DNA of 64,000 bases from Devosia sediminis (GCF_016411825.1 NZ_JAEKMH010000001.1:558001-622000); one strand, 5' to 3'; positions 28,880-39,907 are shown, counted from the stretch's first letter. Program-made: numbers and translations. Notes: generated from the letters alone by a model not told the origin.

Positions 28880-30889
28880 ATGGAACCACAGCTTGTGCCC
28901 AATGCCGGGCGCACGGAACATCTCGGCGCGACCATCACCCCCGAGGGGGTGAACTTTGCCGTCTATTCGGAAGGCGCATCCCAGATCTGGGTCTGCCTCT
29001 TCAACGAACAGGACGAAGAAATCGGGCGCTACGAGCTCGATGTGCGGCAGGACAATATCCACGCCGCGCTGATCGCCAATGTCGCGGCAGGCGCCCGCTA
29101 TGGCCTCAGGGCCGACGGCCCCTATGACCCGGACCAGGGCCTGTTTTTCGATCCGAACAAGCTTCTGGTTGACCCCTATGCCCGCCATCTCGACCGGGTG
29201 TTCGTGCGGTCGCCGCGCCTGCGTCTCGGCCGCGAGGAAGCGGTGGATACCGCGCCGCTGGTGCCCAAGGCCATCGTCCGCGGCCTGACCGATGATCCAG
29301 CCAAGCCGCGCCGGAAAAAGCATCCCAAGCTCTTTTACGAACTCAACGTGCGCGGCTTCACCATGCGCCACCCCAGCGTGCAGGGGCCCCTGCGCGGCAC
29401 TGTGGCGGCGCTGACGACGCGCCGGGTGATCGACCACTTCAAGCATCTGGGTGTGGACACGGTGCAGTTGATGCCGACGGCCGCCTGGATCGACGAGGGC
29501 CACCTGCCGGCGCTGGGGCTGACCAATGCCTGGGGCTACAACCCCGTAGCCTATTTCGCGGTCGACCCGCGGCTGGTGCCGCGGGGCCCGCAGGAATTGC
29601 GGGTGATGACCGATACCTACCGCAAGGCGGGGATCAACGTGATCCTCGACGTGGTCTATAACCATACCGGCGAGGGCGATCAGCAGGGGCCGATCCTCTC
29701 GATGATGGGGCTCGATCCGCAGACCTATTACCGCTGGGTCGAGGTCGACGGGAAGAAGTACCTCGTCAACGATACCGGCACCGGCAATACGCTGCGCTGC
29801 GACCACCCAGCCGTGCAGCGGCTGGTGATCGAAAGCCTGCGCTACTATGTTGAGGAGCTGGGCGTTGCCGGTTTCCGCTTCGACCTCGCGACGGTGCTCG
29901 GGCGCGATCCGGGCTTCAACCCGGAAGCGGAGATGCTCAAGAAGATCAAGGCCGATCCGGTGCTGAGCAAGGTCATTCTCGTGGCCGAGCCATGGGACCC
30001 GGGTCCGGGCGGTTATGCGGTGGGCAAGTTCGGCCAGGAATTCGCCGAGCACAACGACACCTATCGCGACGAAATCCGTGCCTTCTGGAAGGGCGAACCG
30101 GCCAAGATCGGTGCGCTGGCCGGCAAAGTATCGGGTTCGGCGGAAATCTTCGACGTGGCTGGCCGCAAACCCAGCCATGGCGTCAACATGCTGGCCGTGC
30201 ATGACGGGTTCACGCTGCGCGATCTCGTGACCTATCACGACAAGCACAATGACGCGAATGGCGAGAACAACAAGGACGGTCACAACAACAACCAGTCCTG
30301 GAACTGCGGTGTCGAGGGCGAGACCGAAGACGAGCACATCAATGCCGCCCGCAAGCGCGACGTTCGCGCCATGCTGGCGACGCTGTTCCTGTCGCGCGGC
30401 ACGCCGCTGATCCAGCAGGGCGACGAAATGTTCCGCACCCAGCAGGGCAACAACAATGCCTATGCCCAGGACAATGAAATCACCTGGGTCGACTGGGAAG
30501 GCGCCGATGGTGCGCTGGTGGATTTCGTGGCGGCGGTCAATGCCTTCCGCCAGGAGCATCCGGCGGTCAGCCATGATCATTGGCTCAGCGGGCAGGATCG
30601 CAACGGCTTGCGCGACGTCACCTGGCTGCATCCGGATGGACGCGAGATGAACGAGGGCGATTGGAACGACAGTTCCGCTTCGGTGCTCGGCATGCATCTC
30701 AAGCACAAGGACGATGAAGTCCTGGTGTGGTTCAACCGGCGGATCGACCCGGTGGTAGCGCACCTGCCCGAAGGCGACTGGGCCATCGGCATCCAGTCCG
30801 ATCCGGGTGAGGCCGTGCCGGTCAACCAGGGCACGGCGACCCTGCCGCCCCGCTCGGTGGTGGCACTCGTGCGGCCCCAGGCCCAATGA
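28880..30889 (+). CDS. glgX: Glycogen debranching enzyme
   Basis: 669 residues from ATG 28880; the open frame continues back into pgm, but MEPQLVPNAGRTEHLGATI is the natural start, 13 bases after the pgm stop. An N-terminal CBM48-like module (GVNFAVYSEGASQIWVCLF) precedes the GH13 barrel; GFRFDLATVLGRD holds the nucleophile aspartate, VAEPWDPG the acid/base glutamate, and AVHDGFTLRDLV the third carboxylate region. It removes the short branches left by GlgP. The 3' end overlaps the next gene by 4 bases. Confidence 0.96.
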   Translation: MEPQLVPNAGRTEHLGATITPEGVNFAVYSEGASQIWVCLFNEQDEEIGRYELDVRQDNIHAALIANVAAGARYGLRADGPYDPDQGLFFDPNKLLVDPYARHLDRVFVRSPRLRLGREEAVDTAPLVPKAIVRGLTDDPAKPRRKKHPKLFYELNVRGFTMRHPSVQGPLRGTVAALTTRRVIDHFKHLGVDTVQLMPTAAWIDEGHLPALGLTNAWGYNPVAYFAVDPRLVPRGPQELRVMTDTYRKAGINVILDVVYNHTGEGDQQGPILSMMGLDPQTYYRWVEVDGKKYLVNDTGTGNTLRCDHPAVQRLVIESLRYYVEELGVAGFRFDLATVLGRDPGFNPEAEMLKKIKADPVLSKVILVAEPWDPGPGGYAVGKFGQEFAEHNDTYRDEIRAFWKGEPAKIGALAGKVSGSAEIFDVAGRKPSHGVNMLAVHDGFTLRDLVTYHDKHNDANGENNKDGHNNNQSWNCGVEGETEDEHINAARKRDVRAMLATLFLSRGTPLIQQGDEMFRTQQGNNNAYAQDNEITWVDWEGADGALVDFVAAVNAFRQEHPAVSHDHWLSGQDRNGLRDVTWLHPDGREMNEGDWNDSSASVLGMHLKHKDDEVLVWFNRRIDPVVAHLPEGDWAIGIQSDPGEAVPVNQGTATLPPRSVVALVRPQAQ

Positions 30890-31614
30890 TCGTTGCGCAG
30901 ATCAGCGACATCCACGCCGATGGCTCCGAGCGAGCCATCGAGCGGCTGGACAAGGTGCTGGAGTGGCTGAGGCCGCTCCGGCCCGACGCGCTGATCGTCA
31001 GCGGTGACCTCTGCGAGGCCGACTTCGAAACCGAGTATCCGCGCGTGAGGAAGCGGCTCGAAAAGCTCGGCGCTCCCTATTTTGTCGTGCCGGGCAATGT
31101 CGATGACCATGCGGAGATGCGGCGTGCATTCGGCGACCGCTTCGCCTGGACGTCCGACAGGCCGCTCAACTGTACGGGCGTGGTCGGAGACATGCGGCTG
31201 ATCGGTCTCGACGTGACCGTGGATGGCGCAGACCATGGCGATGCCGCGCCAGTGCTGGACTGGCTGGCGACGGAGTTGGCGGAGTCGTTGGTGCCGACGC
31301 TGATCTTCCAGCACCAGCATCCGTTCCCGACTGCTATTACCGGGAAGGACCGCAATATCTGCTTCAACGGCGATGGCCTTGCCGCCGTGATCGAGGCGGC
31401 AGGCGAAACCGTGGTGGGCTTTTCCTGTGGGCATGTGCACCGACCGCTGTTCACCACCTTTGCCGGGCGGCAGGCGACCATGGCGCCGTCGATCAAGAAA
31501 GCCAACCGGCTGCGGCTCGACGACAAGGACAGCGAAGTGGTGGAGCCGCCCGGGCTATTGGTCCATCACTTGCGCGACGGACGGCTCGTCAGCCATGTGG
31601 TGATGGTGGGCTGA
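30886..31614 (+). CDS. Calcineurin-like metallophosphoesterase (CpdA-like)
   Basis: 242 residues. Metal-binding motifs: D-x-H in ISDIHADG (residues 6-10), GDLCEAD (about 42), GNVDDH (about 69), a lone histidine in FQHQHPFP, and GHVHRP (about 181). The usual third motif is GNH(D/E); here it reads GNVDD, so the catalytic histidine is replaced by valine while the metal-binding asparagine remains. Its ATG overlaps the glgX stop, making it the seventh gene of the glycogen operon. A cyclic-nucleotide or sugar-phosphate phosphodiesterase is plausible; substrate unknown. Confidence 0.85.
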   Translation: MIVAQISDIHADGSERAIERLDKVLEWLRPLRPDALIVSGDLCEADFETEYPRVRKRLEKLGAPYFVVPGNVDDHAEMRRAFGDRFAWTSDRPLNCTGVVGDMRLIGLDVTVDGADHGDAAPVLDWLATELAESLVPTLIFQHQHPFPTAITGKDRNICFNGDGLAAVIEAAGETVVGFSCGHVHRPLFTTFAGRQATMAPSIKKANRLRLDDKDSEVVEPPGLLVHHLRDGRLVSHVVMVG

Positions 31615-31618
31615 AGCC

Positions 31619-32194
31619 TCAGCCGCGCGCCAGATCCGATGTCAACGCGGCAAAGGCACGGTCGAGATACTCGACGATCGGCCGCGTGCCGCCGGCCGCG
31701 CGCCAGGCATCCAGTGATAGCCGGGTGCAGCCAATGGCGACGAAGGCAGTGACCCGAAGAGACATATCGTCTTCCATTGGCCAACGCTGGCGCAGCGCCT
31801 CGAGCACGAGTTTTTCGTCCCTTATATAATTGGCCTGCTTCCGGGACTGCACGGCCTCGATGGACAGCATCAGGCGGTCGATGACCACCAGCTCTTCCAG
31901 CGGGTAGGAGGAGGCAATGCGGCGCATGGCGGCGTGCACCGTCCGCATGGGCGTGCCGGCATCGGGTTCTGCGGCCAGGGCCGCAATCAACTGCTCGCCA
32001 AGCCCAGCCTGCTGGGAAAGCAGGACGTCGTCCTTGGTCTTGAAATAGTGGAAGAAGGTGCGCCGAGAGATGCCGGCCGCCGCCGCGATCGCCTCGATCG
32101 TCGTCGCTTCGTAGCCCTGGCGGGCAAACAGCTCCATCGCACTGCGCGTGATGCGGGAGAGTGTTTCCTGCCGCTTTTGTTCCCGAAGTCCCAT
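31619..32194 (-). CDS. TetR-family transcriptional regulator
   Basis: 191 residues. The N-terminal DNA-binding domain is classical (SAMELFARQGYEATTIEAIAAAAGISRRTFFHYFKTKDD, residues 16-54, described not quoted in full as one site). The ligand-binding part is unassigned. It is divergent from the SDR gene, and the 89-base gap contains two identical palindromes that are very likely its operator. So it probably represses itself and the SDR gene until an unknown ligand binds. It is convergent with the metallophosphoesterase, four bases apart. Confidence 0.93.
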   Translation of the reverse strand: MGLREQKRQETLSRITRSAMELFARQGYEATTIEAIAAAAGISRRTFFHYFKTKDDVLLSQQAGLGEQLIAALAAEPDAGTPMRTVHAAMRRIASSYPLEELVVIDRLMLSIEAVQSRKQANYIRDEKLVLEALRQRWPMEDDMSLRVTAFVAIGCTRLSLDAWRAAGGTRPIVEYLDRAFAALTSDLARG

Positions 32195-32230
32195 GGGCTG
32201 TGGTTAGCGCGAAAATCTCTCGCTTGCAAT

Positions 32231-32270
32231 TCTGCACTGAGTGCAATATTTAAATCTGCACTGAGTGCAA
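32231..32270. promoter_or_regulatory. Two tandem palindromic operators for the TetR regulator
   Basis: The 16-base sequence TCTGCACTGAGTGCAA occurs twice, at 32231-32246 and 32255-32270. The core TGCACT-G-AGTGCA (32233-32245 and 32257-32269) is a perfect palindrome around one base. Copies are 24 bases apart centre to centre, a little over two helical turns, so two dimers could bind on nearly the same face. The second copy ends 13 bases before the SDR start codon and would cover its ribosome site. Confidence 0.85.
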
Positions 32271-32283
32271 AAAGGATTATGCA

Positions 32284-33198
32284 ATGAGCAAGTGGACGAC
32301 TTCGGATATTCCCCGACAGGATGGACGCGTGGCAGTGGTCACCGGTACGGGCGGGCTCGGCTATGAGGATGCGCTGGCGCTCGCCAGGGCAGGGGCCGAG
32401 GTCATCCTTGCCGGCCGCAACGCGCAAAAGGGCGCCGATGCAGTTGCGAAGCTGCGGGCCGAGGTGAAGGGGGCAAAGGTCGAGTTCGGACAGCTCGACC
32501 TGGCGAGCCTCCAGTCGGTTCGGGATTTTGCCAATCGGCTCGCGGGGGAACGCGACGCCGTCGACATTCTCATCAACAATGCCGGGGTAATGGTGCCGCC
32601 GCAGCGCCAGGAGACGGAGGACGGTTTTGAGCTGCAACTGGGCACAAATTATCTGGGGCATTTCGCCCTCACCGCAGGCCTGATGCCGCTGTTGCGCAAG
32701 GGAAAGAATGCGAGGGTCGTCAGCCTCTCCAGCGTTGCCGCCCGCAATGGCCGGATCGACTTTTCGGACCTGCAATCGACTAAGTCCTATGTGCCAATGA
32801 AGGCTTATGGGCAGTCGAAGGTGGCCTGCCTGAGCTTTGCGCGGGAATTGCAGCGTCGCAGCAGCGAGGGTGGCTGGGGCGTAACAAGCATCGGCGCGCA
32901 TCCGGGCGTTTCGCGCACGGACCTCTTACACAATGCGCCGGGGCGCATGAGCCTGGTTGGATTGACCCGCACTTACCTCTGGTTCCTGTTCCAGCCGGCA
33001 GCACAGGGGGCGCTGCCTACGCTCTATGCGGCAACGGCACCGGAGGCTGAAGGCGGCGGTTACTATGGGCCGGACGGCTTGGGCGAAACGCGAGGCTATC
33101 CGGCGCGCTCACGGGTGCCGGAGGGGGCACTCGATGGCGCCGTGGCACGTCGCCTGTGGGAGGTTTCGGAAGAGCTGACCGGGGCCAGCTTCGCCTAA
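32284..33198 (+). CDS. Short-chain dehydrogenase/reductase
   Basis: 304 residues. Rossmann cofactor motif TGTGGLGYE (about residue 20) in place of the usual TG-x3-GIG, the NNAGVMVPP motif near 100, the serine in SLSSVAARNG near 149, and YGQSK (Y175, K179) for catalysis. The length and the late GPDGLGETRGYPA segment place it near the retinol-dehydrogenase/protochlorophyllide-reductase-like subgroup. AGR-type arginine after strand 2 suggests NADP(H). Substrate unknown; probably TetR-controlled detoxification. Its stop overlaps the convergent GNAT gene by 4 bases. Confidence 0.9.
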   Translation: MSKWTTSDIPRQDGRVAVVTGTGGLGYEDALALARAGAEVILAGRNAQKGADAVAKLRAEVKGAKVEFGQLDLASLQSVRDFANRLAGERDAVDILINNAGVMVPPQRQETEDGFELQLGTNYLGHFALTAGLMPLLRKGKNARVVSLSSVAARNGRIDFSDLQSTKSYVPMKAYGQSKVACLSFARELQRRSSEGGWGVTSIGAHPGVSRTDLLHNAPGRMSLVGLTRTYLWFLFQPAAQGALPTLYAATAPEAEGGGYYGPDGLGETRGYPARSRVPEGALDGAVARRLWEVSEELTGASFA

Positions 33199-33662
33199 AT
33201 CTCGACCGCGACCATGCCGTGGCGGGCATAGAAGCGCTGGGCCGCCGCGTTGTCGCCCTCGACCTTGAGATCGATATGGGGCGCACCGCGGGCGGCGAAT
33301 GCGGCGAAGATGGTGTCCAGCAACCAGGAGCCAATCTGCCGGTTACGGGCATCGGGAGCGACAACAAGGTCCTTGAGGAAGCCGCTGGTCCAGCATTGGG
33401 CGAGGCCAACAAGTGTGCCGGTGGCGTCGGCCGCAATCAGGACGAGGGCGGGATCGAATTCGCTGTCCTCAACCAGTGGCCACCACCAATGCTCGAAGCT
33501 GCCCACCGTGCCGCCGCCACCTGCATAGGCCAGTTGCAGCAGGCGATGGAGGGCGATGGGCTTTGCCTGCCAGAGCGGCATGAGAACCACGTCTGGCGGA
33601 GCAGATATCGATGGGGCGAAACCGGCGAGCGAGCGGCGCAGGCGGATCGGGTCGCTGCTCAA
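33195..33662 (-). CDS. GNAT-family N-acetyltransferase
   Basis: 155 residues from a TTG codon at 33662, six bases after the ureG stop; ATG 33581 (MPLWQAKPIALHRLL) is an alternative. The acetyl-CoA motif A is visible: FLKDLVVAPDARNRQIGSWLLDTIF, with the pyrophosphate loop R-N-R-Q-I-G. FYARHGM near the C terminus is the motif B end. Substrate unknown. It follows ureG in the same direction and could be the last gene of the urease operon, but a functional link is not shown. Confidence 0.8.
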   Translation of the reverse strand: MSSDPIRLRRSLAGFAPSISAPPDVVLMPLWQAKPIALHRLLQLAYAGGGGTVGSFEHWWWPLVEDSEFDPALVLIAADATGTLVGLAQCWTSGFLKDLVVAPDARNRQIGSWLLDTIFAAFAARGAPHIDLKVEGDNAAAQRFYARHGMVAVEI

Positions 33663-33668
33663 TGTCGT

Positions 33669-34301
33669 CTACTCGGCAGCCTCGGCGACAAAGCCGCCAT
33701 GCTTTTCGATAAAGGCGATGATCTGGTCGAGGCTTTCTCGGCGCAGCAGGTCGGTGAAAACATAGGGCCGGCCTTCGCGTACCTTCTGCGTGTCGCTTTC
33801 CATCACTGCGAGGCTGGCGCCCACATATTGGGCGAGGTCGGTATGGGTAATCACCAGCAAGTCGGAGCGGGAAATAGCCGGGCCACCCTTGCGCGGCACC
33901 TTTTCGCCCTGTGCCACGGAGATGACATAGATGGTCAGGTCGGCCAGGTCAGGCGAGAAGGTCGCTGCGAGATTGTCGCCGCCGCTCTCGATCAGGATGA
34001 TGTCGAGATCGGGAAATTTCTGGTTGAGGCCATCGATGGCAGCAAGGTTGAGCGAGGCATCCTCACGGATGGCGGTATGCGGGCAGCCGCCGGTCTCGAC
34101 GCCGACAATGCGGTCCTCGGAAATGGCCTGCACGCGCGACAGGATCAGCGCGTCTTCCTGGGTGTAGATGTCATTGGTGACAACGGCCATGGAATAGCGG
34201 TCGCGCATGGCCTTGAGCAGCATTTCGCAGAGCGTCGTCTTGCCCGAGCCAACGGGGCCGCCGATGCCGATGCGAAGAGGTCCATTGAGGCTGCGGGGCA
34301 T
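33669..34301 (-). CDS. ureG: Urease accessory GTPase UreG
   Basis: 210 residues. SIMIBI-class GTPase that delivers nickel to urease together with UreE, UreF and UreD. P-loop [11 protein letters not shown] (about residues 12-22), the metal-binding CPH motif in [11 protein letters not shown] (about 75), and TKIDL-like TDLAQYVG (TNTDL variant as THTDLA) are present. Last accessory gene of the cluster, 15 bases after the DUF3995-like gene. Confidence 0.96.
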   Translation of the reverse strand: MPRSLNGPLRIGIGGPVGSGKTTLCEMLLKAMRDRYSMAVVTNDIYTQEDALILSRVQAISEDRIVGVETGGCPHTAIREDASLNLAAIDGLNQKFPDLDIILIESGGDNLAATFSPDLADLTIYVISVAQGEKVPRKGGPAISRSDLLVITHTDLAQYVGASLAVMESDTQKVREGRPYVFTDLLRRESLDQIIAFIEKHGGFVAEAAE

Positions 34302-34316
34302 GTTCGATCCTTCGCG

Positions 34317-34748
34317 TCACACAAAGCGCAGAGAGATGAGTACCAAAAAACCGATGCCGAGGAAGAGGCAAAGGGGGGAATAGACACGTCGGTCGTTGAG
34401 CCGGAAATTCGGTTCGGGGGTCTTTTCGGCCCACCACGGCGTGTAGCCGATGATGCCGCGGGCGAGAAAGACCGCGGCCAGGGCAAAGCCGACGAGGTTG
34501 AGCTGCCAGCCGCCACTGTCGTGATCGGCCAGGGCCAAGGCAAAGCAGCCGGCGGCGAAAGTGGCGATTGAGACGGCCAGCGAAGCCAGCCGGGGCGGCA
34601 TGCGCTCGATGTCCTTGAAGCCCACCACGGTCTGGGCCAGGAGCTTTTCATTGCGGATTGGCCAGGTGCGGCCGAACGCCCACATCAGGTGGGCGAAGGA
34701 CACGGCCAGGAGGCCGATGAACATGAAGGACGCGAAGAACATGTTCAT
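34317..34748 (-). CDS. DUF3995-like membrane protein inside the urease cluster
   Basis: 143 residues from ATG 34748, which overlaps the ureF stop (ATGA), so it is translated with the urease accessory genes. About four membrane helices ([80 protein letters not shown]). The pattern [11 protein letters not shown] and GYTPWW resembles DUF3995. Its placement between ureF and ureG and the tight coupling suggest a role connected with urease or nickel, but nothing in the sequence (no His/Cys cluster) shows metal transport. Confidence 0.8.
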   Translation of the reverse strand: MNMFFASFMFIGLLAVSFAHLMWAFGRTWPIRNEKLLAQTVVGFKDIERMPPRLASLAVSIATFAAGCFALALADHDSGGWQLNLVGFALAAVFLARGIIGYTPWWAEKTPEPNFRLNDRRVYSPLCLFLGIGFLVLISLRFV

Positions 34749-35401
34749 GACCGGAAGATCCTCGTTGGCAGGGTTTCGTGCTGCATCTGGGCAATATCTG
34801 CGCCATAGGCCACGCTGCCAATATCGTCCAGTGCGGCATTGAGGCACAGATCGGCCTGCCTGGCGATGTGCGACTCCAGCGACGCCATGATGGCAAGCCC
34901 GTCGCTCTGACCAATGGGCACCAGCCGCACGGCAACCGAGACCTGCGAATGCACCGTGGCAGTGAGAAAGCCGATCAGCGTGGCGCGCCGGTCAATGCCG
35001 TGGGCTCCGGCCAGGGCGCCGATGGCGATGGGGTAGGGGCAGGGCTTCGGCAGGGTCAGCGTTTCGTCCGTCGGCCAGGCAGCGCTGGCGAGCACGAAGG
35101 CATTGCCGGTGACGACGGTTTCGGCGTGACGTTCACGGGCCGGGGTCAGAGCGAGACAGAGATCGGCCAGCTCGGTGAGCTTGCCCGGATCGGCATGGCC
35201 GGCATGGGCATGGGCGAGGAGGATCGCGTCGGTTCTGAGGCCCCCATGGGCCAGGGTTCCTGCGATCCAGTCCTCGGTCGTGGGGCGATCGTGCACGGTG
35301 CGGGCGACGATGGCGGTTTCGAGACCGGCAGACCAGGCAAAGGCGCCCACTGGAAAGGCGGGTGACAGCCAGGTCAGCAGTTTCTGCAGATCGGCACTCA
35401 C
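34745..35401 (-). CDS. ureF: Urease accessory protein UreF
   Basis: 218 residues, all-helical. Typical beginning [24 protein letters not shown] and a middle [34 protein letters not shown]. UreF acts as a GTPase regulator of UreG within the UreD-UreF-UreG maturation complex. Overlaps ureE by 4 bases upstream and the DUF3995-like gene by 4 bases downstream. Confidence 0.95.
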   Translation of the reverse strand: MSADLQKLLTWLSPAFPVGAFAWSAGLETAIVARTVHDRPTTEDWIAGTLAHGGLRTDAILLAHAHAGHADPGKLTELADLCLALTPARERHAETVVTGNAFVLASAAWPTDETLTLPKPCPYPIAIGALAGAHGIDRRATLIGFLTATVHSQVSVAVRLVPIGQSDGLAIMASLESHIARQADLCLNAALDDIGSVAYGADIAQMQHETLPTRIFRS

Positions 35402-35892
35402 TTGCGGTTGAGCAGGGCATGGCCGCCGTCGCCATGCGATCGGCCGCCGTCGCCATGGGAGTGGCTGTGATAGGCGCCGTGTTCGGCAAAGAAGGGTTCG
35501 GTGACGTTGATGACCGATGCTCCCAGGCCCTCGAGCATGGTCTTGAGCACATGATCGCGCTGGATGAGGATGCGGCCCGGTTCGAGCTGGGCCGGGGTGT
35601 GACGATTGCCGATATGCCAGGCAAGACGCAGGAGGTGGCCGGCGTCGCGGGCGCGGATTTCGTAGAGCAGTTCCTCGGCGGCCAGGATGGTCACGAGTTC
35701 GCCATTGTCGAGTTCGAGCGCACCATTGTGGTCGAGCGTGGTGGTGGCGGCAAAATCGACCATGACCTCGGTGCCGCTGGCGCCGGTGAGCAGTTTGCGG
35801 CGCAGGCGGCGCTGGTCATGAGCCAGCGTGATGGTATCGATGGCAGGGCCCTTGCCGTGGGAGGCGGGCAGGTGGGCTTTGGCGTGACGCAT
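35398..35892 (-). CDS. ureE: Urease accessory nickel chaperone UreE
   Basis: 164 residues. N-terminal peptide-binding domain and central ferredoxin-like domain with the interfacial histidine segment ([22 protein letters not shown]). The C terminus is rich in histidine ([22 protein letters not shown]), as in UreE proteins that store nickel. First of the coupled ureE-ureF-orf-ureG block, separated from ureC by two unrelated genes. Confidence 0.95.
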   Translation of the reverse strand: MRHAKAHLPASHGKGPAIDTITLAHDQRRLRRKLLTGASGTEVMVDFAATTTLDHNGALELDNGELVTILAAEELLYEIRARDAGHLLRLAWHIGNRHTPAQLEPGRILIQRDHVLKTMLEGLGASVINVTEPFFAEHGAYHSHSHGDGGRSHGDGGHALLNRK

Positions 35893-35924
35893 GGACGAGA
35901 TGAAACCTGCTGGACTGTCGGAGA

Positions 35925-36347
35925 TCAGGGCGTGTTGCTGGATGCGGTGCAGGTGACCCGCGGCGGCGCGTCCTCATCCTGGGTCAGGTCGCTGAGCGTG
36001 GCCTCGCCCTGGTGGCTCCACCACTCATAGGGACCAGCCACGTAACGGGCGCCGGAGCCGGAAATGGTTGTAGCGAAGACCAGGTTCTGGCCGTCCACCG
36101 GGACAATGGCGAGGAAGTTGGGCGCCGCGTTGAGATACTGGACGCTCAGCACCTGTTCGTCGTCGCATTGGTAATTGACGATCTCGCGCTCGATATTGCC
36201 GGTGCTTTCCAGCGTCAGGGTGAGGCTGGCCGAGGTGGCGGGAGGAGTGGGAGCGGGCGGCGGCGCCGGCTCTTCGGTCTGTGCCACGGCAAGGGTGCTG
36301 GTGGCGAAGAGCAGGGCGACGGCGGCAGTGATGCGGATCGGGGTCAT
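35925..36347 (-). CDS. Secreted MliC-like protein (C-type lysozyme inhibitor family)
   Basis: 140 residues from ATG 36347. A signal peptide (TAAVALLFATSTLAVAQ) is followed by a Pro/Ala-rich linker. The C-terminal 75 residues match the MliC fold: VNYQCDDEQVLSVQYLN, NLVFATTISGSGARYVAGPYEWWSHQGEATL. It carries no lipobox cysteine at the cleavage site, so it is probably periplasmic rather than a lipoprotein. MliC/PliC proteins block host lysozyme and protect peptidoglycan. It lies 32 bases upstream of ureE in the same direction, an unexpected neighbour. Confidence 0.8.
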   Translation of the reverse strand: MTPIRITAAVALLFATSTLAVAQTEEPAPPPAPTPPATSASLTLTLESTGNIEREIVNYQCDDEQVLSVQYLNAAPNFLAIVPVDGQNLVFATTISGSGARYVAGPYEWWSHQGEATLSDLTQDEDAPPRVTCTASSNTP

Positions 36348-36454
36348 GACATGTCCTTCGATTGAGGCGCGACCATCTGGGCAGACAATCGTGGCGAATA
36401 GTCGATCTGGCAAGCCCTTCGCCCCAAGGCGTTGAGGCTTTCCAAGGGCTTCGA

Positions 36455-37567
36455 TCAAGGTGCCCGCAGCAGGTAGAGATGGCCGGCGATCGGGCGGCCC
36501 TGCTCCTGGCGGATGGTGTGCGGCTCGTCGGCCAGCATGGTCAAGCCATGGCGCTCGGCAAGGCCCGATACATAGGCCGGCGCGTGGGCAAAGCGGCCAC
36601 TGGCGCGGATTTCGATGTCGGATGCGTCCGATGTCTCGATGGAAAATGCAACCAGGCCGCCGGCGGCAACGTGGGCCGGCAGGGCGGCGAAGATGGCTTC
36701 CAGAGCGCCGACATAGATGAACACATCGGCTGCAGTGACGAGGCCATAGGGGCCGGCAAAGGCGGCGTCGGTGACCATGACGTCGCGGCAATCGCCCGTG
36801 ACGAGATGGCGATAGAGGCCTGTTTGGCCGGCGCTGGCCACCATGTTGGCGGCGATGTCGATGCCGTCGACAACAAGCTCCCGAGCCGCAAGCGCCTTGG
36901 CGACGAGTCCGGTGCCGCAGCCGAGATCGAGGACGGTTCCGCCCGGAATGGCATAGGTGGCCAGCATGGCCGCCAGGGCCTCGGGCACGCGATAGGCGAG
37001 CGTCTGGGTCAGGTGATCTTCGAAATAGGCCGCATAGCCATCAAAGAGATGCGCGACATAGTCGTTATGCGGGGTGCCGGGCTGGGTCAGGGCCGACACA
37101 AGATGATTGGCGAGACGATTGTGCGGCTGCTTGCGAAGAACCCGGCGCAGGCTCTTGAGCGCCTCGCCGCGCTGGTTCTGGCTGAGCTGGCAATCGGCCA
37201 GTTCCATGAGGAGGTCCGGGTCGTCGGGGCGGATGAGCAGGGCACGGTGCAGCACCCGGGCGGCCGCGGCCGGTTCGTGCAAGGCCATCAGCGCCTTGGC
37301 CCAATCATGGAGGCGGGTCGCGGTGACCGGGCCGATGCTGACGGCGCGCTCGAAGCAGCCTTCGGCGATCTTGGCGGCGCCGGTGCGCATGGCCACGACG
37401 CCCATGAGGTCATGGGCTTCAGTGAGGCCCGGCGCCACCTGCACCAGGGCGACGCTGCGCGGTGCCGCCTCCTTCCAGCGCTCGGCGGCGACGAGCTGGC
37501 GTATCTCTGCAAGCAGCTCGCGCGCCCGCAAGGCAAGCACTGGATCGTTTGGAAGGCCCCTCTGCAC
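36455..37567 (-). CDS. TPR-repeat SAM-dependent methyltransferase
   Basis: 370 residues starting at GTG 37567. The N-terminal 150 residues are helical TPR-like repeats (AERWKEAAPRSVALVQVAPGLTEAHDLMGVVA; RALLIRPDDPDLLMELADCQLSQNQ). The C-terminal domain is a class I methyltransferase: VLDLGCGTGLVAKAL (motif I, near 220) and LVTAADVFIYVGAL (motif post-II). It resembles predicted TPR-containing methyltransferases of COG4976; target unknown. It follows ureC by 116 bases and interrupts the urease cluster, so it may be a later insertion or an unrecognised maturation factor. Confidence 0.82.
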   Translation of the reverse strand: MQRGLPNDPVLALRARELLAEIRQLVAAERWKEAAPRSVALVQVAPGLTEAHDLMGVVAMRTGAAKIAEGCFERAVSIGPVTATRLHDWAKALMALHEPAAAARVLHRALLIRPDDPDLLMELADCQLSQNQRGEALKSLRRVLRKQPHNRLANHLVSALTQPGTPHNDYVAHLFDGYAAYFEDHLTQTLAYRVPEALAAMLATYAIPGGTVLDLGCGTGLVAKALAARELVVDGIDIAANMVASAGQTGLYRHLVTGDCRDVMVTDAAFAGPYGLVTAADVFIYVGALEAIFAALPAHVAAGGLVAFSIETSDASDIEIRASGRFAHAPAYVSGLAERHGLTMLADEPHTIRQEQGRPIAGHLYLLRAP

Positions 37568-37683
37568 GACGATCGACCCTTCCCCGAGCGTGATGACGAT
37601 CCGGCGACTATTGGGCGGGATGCCGACGCCGACAATTAACGAGCGCGTGAGGCGCGACGAATCCCGCCTCGCCGGGGAAGGTA

Positions 37684-39393
<1,710 letters not shown>

Positions 39394-39505
39394 GGTCGGT
39401 CCCGTAAGTGCCCGGGACAAAGGCTTCCCGGTGTGACTGTATCTGTCGCAACCGGGCTGGCAAGGGCTCGGAGCGCGGTGGTGTGCCCGTCGCGCTCCGG
39501 CAGGA

Positions 39506-39907
39506 TCAGTGCCGGGGGCGGGACTGGCGGTAGACGACGATGGCGCGGTCGATGAACTGGTCCACCAGTTTCTCGCCGGCCGCCACATCGGCGTCATTAC
39601 GCTGGGTCGCGGCGACCAGCGAAACGCCGAGGAGCTGGACGGCAAAGGCCTGTTTGGCCTTGCCATCCTGATGGAGCTGGTTGCCCCCGTTCTGGAAGGA
39701 GCCAAGCAGCTCGTTGTATTGGGCGGCGCTCATGGCCTGCTTCACCGCCACCCAGTTCTTCTGCTTGAGCTTGTCCGCCAGGTCGGAGGCGAGGCTGCCG
39801 ATCAGCAGCACCGCTTCGGGATCGGTCCGGCCCTCGGCCTGCAGATCCGCGATCACGGCGATGAGGCGCTGCTTGAAGATGGCTTCCTTGGAGGGCTCGG
39901 TGGTCAT
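39506..39907 (-). CDS. Conserved hypothetical protein between ureB and ureC
   Basis: 133 residues, predicted helical and soluble ([63 protein letters not shown]). No signal peptide or metal motif. An extra reading frame at this position occurs in urease clusters of rhizobia, so it may be a lineage-specific urease-associated protein. It is 87 bases after ureB and 112 before ureC. No function can be assigned. Confidence 0.8.
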   Translation of the reverse strand: MTTEPSKEAIFKQRLIAVIADLQAEGRTDPEAVLLIGSLASDLADKLKQKNWVAVKQAMSAAQYNELLGSFQNGGNQLHQDGKAKQAFAVQLLGVSLVAATQRNDADVAAGEKLVDQFIDRAIVVYRQSRPRH

